DNA of 47,392 nt from an uncultured Dialister sp. (GTDB taxonomy: Bacteria > Bacillota > Negativicutes > Veillonellales > Dialisteraceae). The notes beneath the pieces are model-generated. The model was not told the DNA's origin and did not search any database. It saw only the letters and a list, made by a program, of their open reading frames with translations. This document shows positions 7,858-16,304 of the stretch, piece after piece; within the stretch, counting starts at the first letter, position 1, and every line of letters begins with the position of its first letter. The stretch lies in contig CAKPQG010000017.1 in the NCBI GenBank assembly GCA_934178345.1, forward strand, positions 1-47,392. The letters are read 5' to 3'. Made by a program: the position numbers and the translations under genes.

Positions 7858-9066
7858 TTATTCTTCCCCCGCGAGCCAGCGGAGCGCATTCCGTTTCAGG
7901 ATGCCTTCATAGTTCGCGGACGGTGTGATGGTATCGAGCGTCAGAAGGTACTTCGGGTATTGATCGGAGAGGGCGCGGAGAGGTTTCAGCTCTCGATCCA
8001 GCACGGCGGGGTCAAGGGTGGAAAGCGCGACCTGGTAGTAGGAGAGGCCGGTCTCGGACTCACAGACGAAGTCGATTTCCCCACCGGGGAGCTGACCGAC
8101 GAAGACTTTATTTCCTCGGCGGAGAAGCTCAAGGTAGATGACATTTTCCAGAATGTGCCCTGTGTCGCGGCCGGTGTCATTCATCAGCAGGCGGCGGAAG
8201 GCGGGGTCGACGAGGTAGTACTTGGCATTCGTCTTCAGGATGTTTTTTCCGCGCACGTCGAAGCGGTCAGTCTGGTAGAGGAGAAGGCTGTCCGTCAGGC
8301 TGGTGAGGTAGCGCTCTATGGTTTTGTTGTCCGTTTTCCGTCCCATGCTGGTCAGCGTGTTTGCGATTTTGCTCGGGGAAATCAGACTGCCAATGTTGGC
8401 GGCCATGTATTTCATGATGCTTTGGAGGATGGCGGGATTCGCGGTGCGCAGGCGTGTCAGCGTGTCCTTGATGAGGATGGTATTGTAAATGCCCGACAGG
8501 TACTCGCTGATGTTCTGCTCTTTGCCACGGAGCGCGAGCGCAAAGGGAAAGGAGCTGTCTTTCGTGTATGCTTCGTAGGCTGCCTCGAGGGACAGCGGTG
8601 CGGGAAGACCGGAGAGAAATTCTCGGAAGGAAAGGGGGAGCATCTGCATTTCCACATAGCGCCCGGCCAGAAGTGTAGCGAGGTCGCCGGAGAGAAAATA
8701 GGCATTTGAGCCGGTGATGTAGAGGTCGACGTTGTCTTTGATGAAGAGACTGTCGACGGCTTTTTCAAATTGTGGCACATGCTGGATTTCATCCAGAAAA
8801 ATGTAGTTTTTCCCATCGGGTCTGAGTCGTTCTACGATGTAGCGGTAGAGCGCGTGGTATTCCTGCAGGTCTTCGAAGGCGAGGTCTTCGAAGTTGATGG
8901 CAATGATGCGCTCTGCGGGGACGCCCGAGGAGGTCAGGTAGTTTTTATATAGGGTGAAAAGCGTGGATTTTCCACTGCGACGGACGCCGGTGATCACTTT
9001 GATCAGGGGCAGGTCTTTATTGCGGATCAGGAAATTCAGGTATTGTGGTCGCTCAATCAGTTTCAT
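7858..9066 (-). CDS. AAA_14/DUF4143 family ATPase
   Basis: 402 residues from the ATG at 9064-9066, which has GAGGTGAT 5 nt upstream; a longer frame to 9144 runs through operator-like palindromes and is rejected. Walker A is GVRRSGKST (residues 27-35) and Walker B is NYIFLDEIQ (87-95). The C-terminal half has the DUF4143 region with the family's nuclease-like GGEIDFVCE segment. This large archaeal/bacterial ATPase family has no settled function; members are often species-variable and sit alone. Here the start site is overlaid by a 38-bp perfect palindrome and two more palindromes lie upstream, suggesting tight autoregulation. Confidence 0.85.
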   Translation of the reverse strand: MKLIERPQYLNFLIRNKDLPLIKVITGVRRSGKSTLFTLYKNYLTSSGVPAERIIAINFEDLAFEDLQEYHALYRYIVERLRPDGKNYIFLDEIQHVPQFEKAVDSLFIKDNVDLYITGSNAYFLSGDLATLLAGRYVEMQMLPLSFREFLSGLPAPLSLEAAYEAYTKDSSFPFALALRGKEQNISEYLSGIYNTILIKDTLTRLRTANPAILQSIMKYMAANIGSLISPSKIANTLTSMGRKTDNKTIERYLTSLTDSLLLYQTDRFDVRGKNILKTNAKYYLVDPAFRRLLMNDTGRDTGHILENVIYLELLRRGNKVFVGQLPGGEIDFVCESETGLSYYQVALSTLDPAVLDRELKPLRALSDQYPKYLLTLDTITPSANYEGILKRNALRWLAGEE

Positions 9067-9070
9067 CGGT

Positions 9071-9108
9071 ATCACCTCATTTAGGATTATAATCCTAAAT
9101 GAGGTGAT
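9071..9108 (-). promoter_or_regulatory. 38-bp perfect palindrome covering the ATPase ribosome binding site
   Basis: One half reads ATCACCTCATTTAGGATTA and the other is its exact reverse complement. The Shine-Dalgarno GAGGTGAT of the ATPase gene forms the outer part of one arm, so in mRNA it would be paired and hidden. The centre TTAGGATT-AT-AATCCTAA is also the core of the two palindromes upstream. Confidence 0.75.
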
Positions 9109-9118
9109 TATCAAATAG

Positions 9119-9179
9119 TTTTGGGATTCAAATCCTAAAACCATGCGAAAATCAATAGTTTTAGGATTTGAATCCTAAA
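9119..9179 (-). promoter_or_regulatory. Two further operator-like palindromes upstream of the ATPase
   Basis: TTTTGGGATTCAAATCCTAAAA (9119-9140, one mismatch) and TTTTAGGATTTGAATCCTAAAA (9158-9179, near perfect) share the TTAGGATT/AATCCTAA core with the palindrome at 9071-9108. Their centres are about 39 bp apart, close to an integral number of helical turns. They are probably binding sites for one dimeric repressor. Confidence 0.65.
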
Positions 9180-9469
9180 AGTCTGCCGCGGTAGGCCGCA
9201 AGCGGTATGCATCCAACGGATAACCATTGCTATATCGACTCTCTTGAATATCGAAAACTTTCGTGCTATAATGTACACATCAGCACCGATAAATTAAGAA
9301 AGTGACTATCGAACAGTATGAAAGGTTGTATTTCTTAATGACGCGATGGAAAATAAAGGTATACTGCTTTTGCAATAGACCGATTTCCCGCTGTATGCAT
9401 TTCCCCATCCGGGATCACCGCCCAATCGTAAGCATCCCGATGGATTTCTATATCGGAAGAGGGGGATTA

Positions 9470-9870
9470 GGAGTGACTAGTGACTGGTGACTGGTGACTA
9501 GGGATTAGTGACTAGGGATTGGGGATTAGGAGTGACTGGTGGCTTGGATTCTCCGGCATCGTCATCCCGAGCGCAGCCGAGGGATCTTTACTGCACTGCG
9601 GGAATCAGCGTGTATGCGCCGAGGGAAAACGATGTCCTAGTGCTGCCTCACATCAGGCGATGACCGTTCTGCATTAAAGATTTCTCGACTACGCTCGAAA
9701 TGACGATGCGCCGCGCGAAGCGCTATCAAAATTCCGCGGCGCTTCCATATTTTTATGCGCCGCACCACCACTCCTCACTCCTAACTCCTCACTCCTAACT
9801 GGCGAGTAGAGCTTTCATCCGCAATCAAAGGGCGACCCGCCCTATAGGCTAACCCTGAACCCCTATTCCC
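9470..9870 (+). repeat. Composite intergenic repeat, full-length copy
   Basis: Heptads GTGACTA/GTGACTG/GGGATTA (9473-9535), an inverted-repeat module from CATCGTCATCCCGAGC to GCTCGAAATGACGATG (9557-9709), the GCGGCGC hairpin (about 9737-9768), TCCTCAC/TCCTAAC heptads (9770-9800), an AGCTTTCAT block and a closing CTAACCCTGAACCCC. 9180-9469 shows no supported gene; one short reading frame there has no ribosome binding site. Confidence 0.75.
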
Positions 9871-9902
9871 TCTCTTCCATTTCTGAAAGGAAGGTCATTC
9901 TT

Positions 9903-11384
9903 ATGGCAGACATCCAGAAACAGTACGGACTTTTTATTAACGGTGAATTCGTCCCCGCGGGTGACGGCGCGACTTTTGCAGCGCACAATCCGGCGAATGG
10001 CGAAGAGCTCGCTCTCTTTGCGGAAGCGACGAAGGAAGATGTAGACAAAGCTGTGAAAGCGGCCCGTGCGGCGCTCCCGGCTTGGTCGAAGACTTCCCCC
10101 GTCGAAAGACAGAATCTTCTTCTCAAGATCGCAGACATCATCGATGCCAATGCCGATCACCTCGCTCTCATGGAGACGCTCGACAACGGCAAGCCGATCC
10201 GCGAGACGAAGGCAGCGGATGTCCCGCTCGGCAGCGACCATTTCCGCTACTTTGCAGGCTGCCTCCGTGCGTGGGAGGGCAGTGCGACGATGATCGATGA
10301 CAATACCATGTCGCTCATCCTTCATGAACCGGTCGGCGTGGTCGGTCAGGTCATCCCGTGGAATTTCCCCTTCACCATGGCATGCTGGAAGCTCGCTCCG
10401 GCGCTCGCGGCGGGCAATACCATCGTCATGAAGCCATCCTCTCACACATCGCTGTCTTTGATGGAATTCATGCGTCTCATTCAGGACGTCCTGCCGAAGG
10501 GCGTGGTCAATGTCATCACCGGCAAGGGCTCGAAGTCCGGCCAGTGGCTGCTCGACCATCCGGATCTGGATAAGCTCGCTTTCACAGGCTCTACCGAAGT
10601 CGGCCACGGCGTGTATCAGGCGGCCTGCGACAAGCTCATTCCCTGTACGCTTGAGCTCGGCGGGAAATCCGCGAACATCGTCTTTGACGACTGCGACCTT
10701 TCCCAGGCCATCGACGGTGCCTGCAAGGGCATCCTCTTCAATCAGGGGCAGGTCTGCTGCGCCGGCTCTCGTCTCTTCGTACAGGAAGGCATCTTCGATG
10801 AATTCCTGAAGCATCTGAAAGCGACCTTCGAAGCGGTGAAGATCGGTGATCCGACGGATCCATCGACCCAGCTCGGTGCGCAGATTTACAAATCCCAGCA
10901 GGATAAAGTCCTGAATTATGTCAAGATCGGCATCGAAGAAGGCGCGACCCTTGTGACGGGCGGCAAACGCTATACAGCAAACGGTTGCGACAAGGGCTAC
11001 TTCATGGAACCGACCATCCTTGTCACCGACAAGCCGGACTGCCGCGTATGTCAGGAAGAAATCTTCGGACCTGTCGTCGTGGTACAGAAATTCAAGACAG
11101 CGGACGAAGTCATCGCGCTCGCCAATGACAGCGTGTACGGCCTCGGCGGCGCGGTATTCAGCAAGAATATCAATACCGCACTCAAGGTCGCACGCAGTGT
11201 CCGCACCGGCCGCATGTGGGTGAATACCTACAACGATCTGCCGGCAGGCGCACCTTTTGGCGGCTACAAACAGTCCGGCATCGGCCGTGAAACGCACAAG
11301 GTCATGCTCGAACACTACAGCCAGATGAAGAATATTTTCATCAACCTGAAAGATGGCGTCAGTGGGATGTATGACATCAAATAA
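9903..11384 (+). CDS. NAD(P)-dependent aldehyde dehydrogenase
   Basis: 493 residues, typical ALDH superfamily length; cytoplasmic enzyme oxidising aldehydes to acids. Conserved residues are visible: N154 in PWNFP, K177 in MKPSS, general-base E251 in LELGGK, catalytic C285 in GQVCCAGSR, and the EIFGPV motif. The spacing and the C-terminal KQSGIGRE are typical of class 1/2 and AldA-like enzymes. AAGGAAGG stands ahead of the ATG. It is monocistronic with its own terminator, so the physiological substrate cannot be read from context. Confidence 0.93.
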   Translation: MADIQKQYGLFINGEFVPAGDGATFAAHNPANGEELALFAEATKEDVDKAVKAARAALPAWSKTSPVERQNLLLKIADIIDANADHLALMETLDNGKPIRETKAADVPLGSDHFRYFAGCLRAWEGSATMIDDNTMSLILHEPVGVVGQVIPWNFPFTMACWKLAPALAAGNTIVMKPSSHTSLSLMEFMRLIQDVLPKGVVNVITGKGSKSGQWLLDHPDLDKLAFTGSTEVGHGVYQAACDKLIPCTLELGGKSANIVFDDCDLSQAIDGACKGILFNQGQVCCAGSRLFVQEGIFDEFLKHLKATFEAVKIGDPTDPSTQLGAQIYKSQQDKVLNYVKIGIEEGATLVTGGKRYTANGCDKGYFMEPTILVTDKPDCRVCQEEIFGPVVVVQKFKTADEVIALANDSVYGLGGAVFSKNINTALKVARSVRTGRMWVNTYNDLPAGAPFGGYKQSGIGRETHKVMLEHYSQMKNIFINLKDGVSGMYDIK

Positions 11385-11395
11385 ATAGGCCATCG

Positions 11396-11426
11396 AAAAG
11401 CCCGCTCCGTGAGGAGCGGGCTTTTT
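11396..11426 (+). terminator. Terminator of aldehyde dehydrogenase gene
   Basis: AAAAGCCCGCTCC, loop GTGA, GGAGCGGGCTTTTT. Confidence 0.92.
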
Positions 11427-12240
11427 GGTTGGGGTTCAGGGGGTTAAACAGGTTCAATGGGTTCAATGGGTTCAATGGGTTCAGTGGGTAGGGCGGGGGT
11501 GGTGCGGCGCAAAATAATAGGGAAGCGCCGCGGAGTTTGAGATAGCGGTATTCCCGTAACGTCAGGAGGCCGAAGTGGAGGAATCTTTTTCGTTCGCGGT
11601 CAAGTGTCGAGTATTTGACGAAGGGAAATGGGAGGCACCGTATTACGGAGAACGGTGTTTCATGCAATGATAAGACAGCGCACTGGACGCGGAGCTCCGC
11701 TGCAACAAAGATTGAGAGCTACGCTCGGAGTGACGTCGTGGGGGGATGGGCGTCTAACAAATGCTACACACCGCTACGGCGAATTGTGCCCCTTCGGGGC
11801 ACTCTATCCTGCGCCTTTGGCGCGGCCCTTCTTCAAGGGCCTGCTCAGCTGGTGTGAATTTCTAATCCCAGTTCCCAGTCGCTAGCCACAAAAATCCCCA
11901 TTTTTCTTATTCTACCACAAGTTTAAAAGCAGGAATTAGGGATTAGTGGCTAGGGATTAGGAGCCGCAAGTGACTGGTAGCTAGTGACTGGTGACTTAAA
12001 TACCGCCTTCGGGCATCGCTACTATTTATACTCCGCGGCGCTTCTGCTTTTTATGCGCCGCACCACCATTCCTCATTCCTCATTCCTCATTCCTAATTCC
12101 TCATTCGCGCAAAGCTTTCATTCATAATCAGTGGACGAAGCCGCCCAAGGGGCTAACCATCAGAACCTATAGAACCTGTTGAACCTCTTTCACAACGTAA
12201 TCAAAGGGCAGCACGCCCCACGGACTACCCCTCTATCCCT
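11427..12240. repeat. Mosaic of repeat modules between ALDH and korA
   Basis: Contains 9-bp tandem units (GGTTCAATG, 11452-11485), a GCGGCGC/GCGCCGC hairpin in reverse (11510-11535), a fragment with GCTACGCTCGGAGTGACG, heptads GGATTAG/GTGACTG (11935-11995), a forward GCGGCGC hairpin (12030-12062), TCCTCAT/TCCTAAT heptads (12066-12105), an AAGCTTTCATTCATAATC block, and GAACCTGTTGAACCT-type units. No gene is supported; the reading frames here are built from repeat sequence. Confidence 0.65.
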
Positions 12241-12269
12241 CGTTTGAACGGATTATAAAAATATTCTAA

Positions 12270-12297
12270 TTATTCACTCTTTATATTATGGTATAAT
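12270..12297 (+). promoter_or_regulatory. Candidate promoter of the korAB operon
   Basis: TATAAT at 12292-12297 with a weak TTATTC 16 bp upstream. The leader holds a hairpin (AAGGAAGG-GCGGCT with AGCCTTCCTT, 12331-12360) followed by TTTTT near 12370, which could act as an attenuator. Confidence 0.45.
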
Positions 12298-12395
12298 GAA
12301 TTAGTTAATGTGAGTGTGTATTGCGGTCACAAGGAAGGGCGGCTCTCGCAGCCTTCCTTTCCTCAGCATTTTTCCCTATCAAGGAGGAAAACGGA

Positions 12396-14144
12396 TTGGA
12401 AACGAAACGTGATTTTATCTGGAAGATGGGCGGACAGCAGGGACAGGGTGTCGAGTCCTGCGGCGAAATCCTTGGCAAGGTCCTGGCGCAGGAAGGATAC
12501 TCTCTTTTCAGCCAGCGCCTCTTTGCTTCCCGTATCAAGGGCGGCCACACCACCATCGCGCTGCGTATTGCGACGAAAGAAATCGCGACCATTGGCGAGC
12601 ATGTAGACTGTCTGGTCGCACTCGATCAGGAAACGATCGATATCCATGGCAAGGAAGTGCCGGAAGGCGGCGTCATCATCGCCGATGATGCTTTCCACCC
12701 GAAATTTGAGGCACATACCGGACGCATGTTCCTCGCGCTCCCGATCACGGAGCTGGCGAAGAAATACGGTAGCATGCAGATGAAGAATATCGCAGCCCTC
12801 GGCATGAGTGCCGGCGTGCTGGGATTCCCGGAAGAACCATTCTACGGCTTCATCGCCGACCGCTTTGCCAAGAAGGGCGATGAAATCATTTCTAAAAACA
12901 AGGCGATCTTCAAGGACGGCTATGATACCGCCATCGCTGCGATGCACGGCGTAGAGCTCGGAAAGCTCGCGACCCCGCCGAAGAAGGATCAGCTCTACCT
13001 GCTCGGCAATGAAGCAGCCGCGCTTGGCGCGATTTCCGCAGGGGCCCGCTTCATGGCATCCTACCCGATCACGCCGGCGACGGAAATCATGGAATACATG
13101 ATCAAAGTCATCCATAAGATCCATGGCACTGTCGTACAGACCGAAGACGAGCTCTCTTCCTGCATGATGGCGATGGGCGGCGGCTATGCAGGCGTCCGTG
13201 CCTTCACTGCGACCTCCGGCCCAGGGCTCTCCCTGATGGCAGAGTCGATCTCCATGGCAGCGACCGCAGAAATTCCGGTCGTCATCATCGATGTCATGCG
13301 TGCCGGCCCGTCCACGGGCATGGCGACCAAGGTGGAACAGAGCGACATCCGCTATGCGATCGGCTCCGGCCATGGCGATGCGGAAAAGATCGTCCTCGCT
13401 GCCGCTTCCATCGAAGACTGCTACTACATCACCCAGGAAGCCTTCAATCTTGCAGAAAAGTTCCAGACTCCGGTCATCGTCCTTTCCGATCTGCAGTTCG
13501 GCATGTGCAAACAGTCTGTCCCGGCCTTTGATCTTCACCGCGTCGGCATCGAACGCGGCAAGCTCATCCGTGAAGGACTGCCGGAACTCGATACGAAGAA
13601 GAAAGAATATTTCCATCGTTTCGAAGATGTGGAAGACGGAATCTCCCCGAGAACCATCCCGGGCGTGAAGAACGGCATGTTCCTCTCCACGGGCCTCGAA
13701 CACAATGTCTTCGGCAAACCGGCAGAAGGCGTGGGCGACCGTGTGATGGAAATGGAAAAGCGCCACCGCAAATTTGCCGGCGTACCGGAAGCGATCACCC
13801 CGTTCTTCGTCAACCATGAAGATACAGAATGCGACCTGCTCCTCGTGGGCATCACCTCCACCGGCGGTGCGATCGATGAAGCCTGCGAAGCACTCGAGGC
13901 AGAAGGCAAGAAAGTGAACCACCTGCACCTGCGTCTGCTCTCGCCATTCCCGACCGAAGCCCTTCGCCCGTACATCGAAGGCGCGAAGAAAGTCCTCATC
14001 GTAGAAGAAGACCTGACAGAGCAGCTCCGTGAGCTCTTTGCGATCCATTTCTCCTGCCATGACAAGCTGCTGTCCTGCCTGCAGTATGACGGCACCCCAT
14101 TCACGGCATCCACCATTCTCAAAAAAGCTAAGGAGGTCTTCTAA
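12396..14144 (+). CDS. korA: 2-oxoacid:ferredoxin oxidoreductase, fused gamma-alpha subunit
   Basis: 582 residues from the TTG at 12396, chosen because AAGGAGGAAAA lies 8 nt upstream and the protein then begins directly at the gamma domain; an upstream in-frame ATG has no such site. Residues 1-190 form the POR gamma domain (GGQQGQGV at 12-19), and from about 198 the alpha pyrimidine-binding domain (GNEAAALGAISAG, YPITPATE at 223-230), followed by the C-terminal transketolase-like domain. With KorB it oxidatively decarboxylates a 2-oxoacid, probably 2-oxoglutarate, to the acyl-CoA with reduction of ferredoxin, or carries out the reverse reaction. The stop is 1 nt before the korB ATG. Confidence 0.9.
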   Translation: METKRDFIWKMGGQQGQGVESCGEILGKVLAQEGYSLFSQRLFASRIKGGHTTIALRIATKEIATIGEHVDCLVALDQETIDIHGKEVPEGGVIIADDAFHPKFEAHTGRMFLALPITELAKKYGSMQMKNIAALGMSAGVLGFPEEPFYGFIADRFAKKGDEIISKNKAIFKDGYDTAIAAMHGVELGKLATPPKKDQLYLLGNEAAALGAISAGARFMASYPITPATEIMEYMIKVIHKIHGTVVQTEDELSSCMMAMGGGYAGVRAFTATSGPGLSLMAESISMAATAEIPVVIIDVMRAGPSTGMATKVEQSDIRYAIGSGHGDAEKIVLAAASIEDCYYITQEAFNLAEKFQTPVIVLSDLQFGMCKQSVPAFDLHRVGIERGKLIREGLPELDTKKKEYFHRFEDVEDGISPRTIPGVKNGMFLSTGLEHNVFGKPAEGVGDRVMEMEKRHRKFAGVPEAITPFFVNHEDTECDLLLVGITSTGGAIDEACEALEAEGKKVNHLHLRLLSPFPTEALRPYIEGAKKVLIVEEDLTEQLRELFAIHFSCHDKLLSCLQYDGTPFTASTILKKAKEVF

Positions 14145-14145
14145 G

Positions 14146-15012
14146 ATGGCATCACCGCGCGACTATAAAAATACCATTATTCCGAACTGGTGCCCCGGCT
14201 GCGGCGACTACGGCATTCAGAATGCCATCAGCGCCGTCTGCGCCAAAAAAGGCTGGGCGAATGAAGACATCACCCTGATTTCCGGTATCGGCTGCTCGTC
14301 CCGTATCGGCGGCTACCAGTACTGCTACGGCGCCCATACCACCCACGGCAGAGCCCTTCCCTTCGCACAGGGCATCAAGTGTGCAAACAAGGACACCCAT
14401 ATGATCGTCTGCTCCGGCGACGGCGACTCCTACGCCATCGGTCTCGGTCATGCTATGCATGCCATGAAGAGAAATATGGACATCACCTACCTTGTCTTTG
14501 ATAACCAGGTCTATGGCCTCACCAAAGGCCAGACCTCTCCGGCCTCCTCCCAGGGCTTCGTCACCAAGACCACCCCGGACGGCAACCCGATGACCCCGCT
14601 CGATGCGCCCTCCATGGCCATCGCAGCCGGTGCCACCTTCGTCGCTCAGGCCTATGCCATCGACGGCAAGAACCTCGTCGACATCATTGAAAAAGCCGTC
14701 GACCACAAAGGCTTCTCCTACGTCAATATCTTCACCCCATGCGTCACCTTCAACCATTTCAATACCGTCGAATGGTACAACACCCACCTGAAGAAGATCT
14801 CCGACATCCGCGAATCCTATGATCCGACCAGCAAAGCCCAGGCTTTCCACCTCCTCGCAGAAACCGACAGCCTCGTCACCGGCGTCATCTACGAAGAGAC
14901 CGGCGCTCTTCCTTTCGGCGACATCGTACCGTCCAAAGACATCGCGCTCGTCGACTATGTAGAAAAGCCGAGCCAGGAAGTCTTCGACGACCTCTGCAAG
15001 GAATTTAGATAG
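14146..15012 (+). CDS. korB: 2-oxoacid:ferredoxin oxidoreductase, beta subunit
   Basis: 288 residues from the ATG at 14146; AAGGAGGTC inside the end of korA is its ribosome binding site, so translation is coupled. Iron-sulfur ligands are visible in WCPGCG (C16, C19) and C50. The thiamine pyrophosphate motif is GDGDSYAIGLGHAMHAMKRN (91-110) with the family element NQVYGLTKGQTSP (120-132). It forms the catalytic half with KorA. Electron acceptor is ferredoxin; the acid substrate (2-oxoglutarate versus another 2-oxoacid) is inferred from overall resemblance. Confidence 0.92.
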   Translation: MASPRDYKNTIIPNWCPGCGDYGIQNAISAVCAKKGWANEDITLISGIGCSSRIGGYQYCYGAHTTHGRALPFAQGIKCANKDTHMIVCSGDGDSYAIGLGHAMHAMKRNMDITYLVFDNQVYGLTKGQTSPASSQGFVTKTTPDGNPMTPLDAPSMAIAAGATFVAQAYAIDGKNLVDIIEKAVDHKGFSYVNIFTPCVTFNHFNTVEWYNTHLKKISDIRESYDPTSKAQAFHLLAETDSLVTGVIYEETGALPFGDIVPSKDIALVDYVEKPSQEVFDDLCKEFR

Positions 15013-15040
15013 TTTATCTCCTCCTTCCGGAGAAAAGCAG

Positions 15041-15358
15041 GAGAAGCGGTGAGAAATCTACCCCCTTCCCATGGAAGGGGGATGCCCGAAGGGCAGGGGG
15101 TTGGCCGAAGGCGAAAGAGAGCGAAGCCAACCTCCGGCGCTGCGCGCCACCTCCTTCCAGAGGAAGGAGGGAGAAGCGGGATGAGTAGCTCATCTACCCC
15201 CTTCCCACGGAAGGGGGAAGCCCGAAGGGCGGGGGTTGGCCGAAGGCGAAAGAGAGCGAAGCCAACCTCCGGCGCTACGCGCCACCTCCTTCCAAAGGAA
15301 GAAGGAAGACGCAGGATGAGTAGCCGATCTACCCCCCTTCCATAGGAAAGAGTGTTTT
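15041..15358 (+). repeat. Left pair of ~133-bp repeat units flanking the DUF559 gene
   Basis: Two units starting near 15045 and 15175 (a third start at 15309 runs into the gene). Each has CCCCCTTCCNNNGGAAGGGGG, GCCCGAAGGGC, GGTTGGCCGAAGGCGAAAG, CCTCCGGCGCTGCGCGCC and CTCCTTCCNNNGGAAGGAGG, that is, a chain of small hairpins. 15013-15040 is the korB tail and holds no clear terminator. Confidence 0.85.
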
Positions 15359-15367
15359 GCAACAGGT

Positions 15368-15763
15368 ATGCCTATGATTACAAATCGCCCAAGGGTTTCT
15401 AAGTCCATGCGTATGCGCTCGCGGGAACTTAGAAATCAAATGACTCCGGAAGAAAAGCAGCTATGGTATCATTTCCTGAGAACCTATCGCCCTAGAGTAA
15501 CAAGACAGTATGTGTTGGGACCGTATATCGCTGATTTTTATTGTGCAAAGGCTGGGCTGATCATCGAAATCGATGGAAAGCAGCATTGTACAGAGGCGGG
15601 ATTTGCACATGATACCGTGAGAACGCGTTTCTTTGAGAATTATGGATTAAAAGTAGTGCGATTGACCAATTTTCAGATTCATTTTCAGTTCAATGAATGT
15701 TGCCAATATCTGGAAACCATTCTCCGTGAACGGATAATGGAGCGTGCTACTATGGGTGAGTAG
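15368..15763 (+). CDS. DUF559 / Vsr-like PD-(D/E)xK endonuclease-domain protein
   Basis: 131 residues. The family pattern is clear: RSRELRNQMTPEEKQLWYHF at 18-37, then a restriction-endonuclease-like core with D56 in YIADFYC, E67 and D69 in LIIEIDGKQH, and a C-terminal strand-helix with RFFENYGLKVVRL. DUF559 proteins are related to Vsr mismatch endonucleases, but their role is unknown. No good ribosome binding site is seen, so the start (15368, 15374 or 15410) is uncertain. The gene sits inside an array of near-identical repeat units, and its last codons before the stop (GGGTGAGTAG) belong to the repeat. Confidence 0.85.
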   Translation: MPMITNRPRVSKSMRMRSRELRNQMTPEEKQLWYHFLRTYRPRVTRQYVLGPYIADFYCAKAGLIIEIDGKQHCTEAGFAHDTVRTRFFENYGLKVVRLTNFQIHFQFNECCQYLETILRERIMERATMGE

Positions 15764-16270
15764 TCCATCTCCCTCCTTCCCAAGGAAGGGCGGGGGTTGG
15801 CCGAAAGCGAAAGAGAGCAAAGCCAACCTCCGGCGCTACGCGCCACCTCCTTCCGGAGGAAGGAGGGAGAAGCGGGATGAGTAGCGCATCTACCCCCTTC
15901 CCAAGGAAGGGGGATGCCCGAAGGGCGGGGGTTGGCCGAAGGCGAAAGAGAGCGAAGCCAACCTCCGGCGCTGCGCGCCACCTCCTTCCAGAGGAAGGAG
16001 GGAGAAGCGGGATGAGTAGCCCATCTACCCCCTTCCCATGGAAGGGGGATGCCCGAAGGGCAGGGGGTTGGCCGAAGGCGAAAGAGAGCAAAGCCAACCT
16101 CCGGCGCTACGCGCCACCTCCTTCCAGAGGAAGGAGGGAGAAGCGGGATGAGTAGCGCATCTACCCCCTTCCCAAGGAAGGGGGATAGGGGGGTGGCCGA
16201 AGGCGAAAAGAGCGAAGCCAACCTCCGGCGCTACGCGCCACCTCCTTCCAAAGGAAGGAGGGAAAAATCA
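15764..16270 (+). repeat. Right array of four ~135-bp repeat units flanking the DUF559 gene
   Basis: AGCGGGATGAGTAGC recurs at 15871, 16006 and 16142, a period of about 135 bp; the first unit begins at about 15764 and the last ends at 16263. Units have the same hairpin chain as the left pair. Variation is mostly small changes in hairpin loops (CAAGG, CATGG, CAGAGG). Confidence 0.85.
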
Positions 16271-16304
16271 TTTTCCCCGTTGTAAAAAAGGAGCAGAACC
16301 AATC

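Noticed and set aside
9302..9490. 62-codon plus-strand reading frame upstream of the repeat
   Set aside because: No ribosome binding site, no family resemblance, and its last codons run into heptad repeats.
12321..12395. ATG start for korA at 12321
   Set aside because: No Shine-Dalgarno; the extension overlaps a leader hairpin, whereas TTG at 12396 has AAGGAGG at ideal spacing and begins the gamma domain.
12363..14060. 565-residue minus-strand reading frame opposite korA
   Set aside because: Antisense shadow of a conserved gene; composition is His/Asp/Arg-rich with no recognisable domain.
15041..16270. CRISPR array
   Set aside because: Units are about 133 bp, near-identical throughout, with no alternation of short repeats and unique spacers and no cas genes.
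15049..16285. Several reading frames of 70-180 codons on both strands in the repeat array around the DUF559 gene
   Set aside because: They are translations of the ~133-bp repeat unit (RRKRAKPTSGA and similar), without starts or ribosome binding sites.
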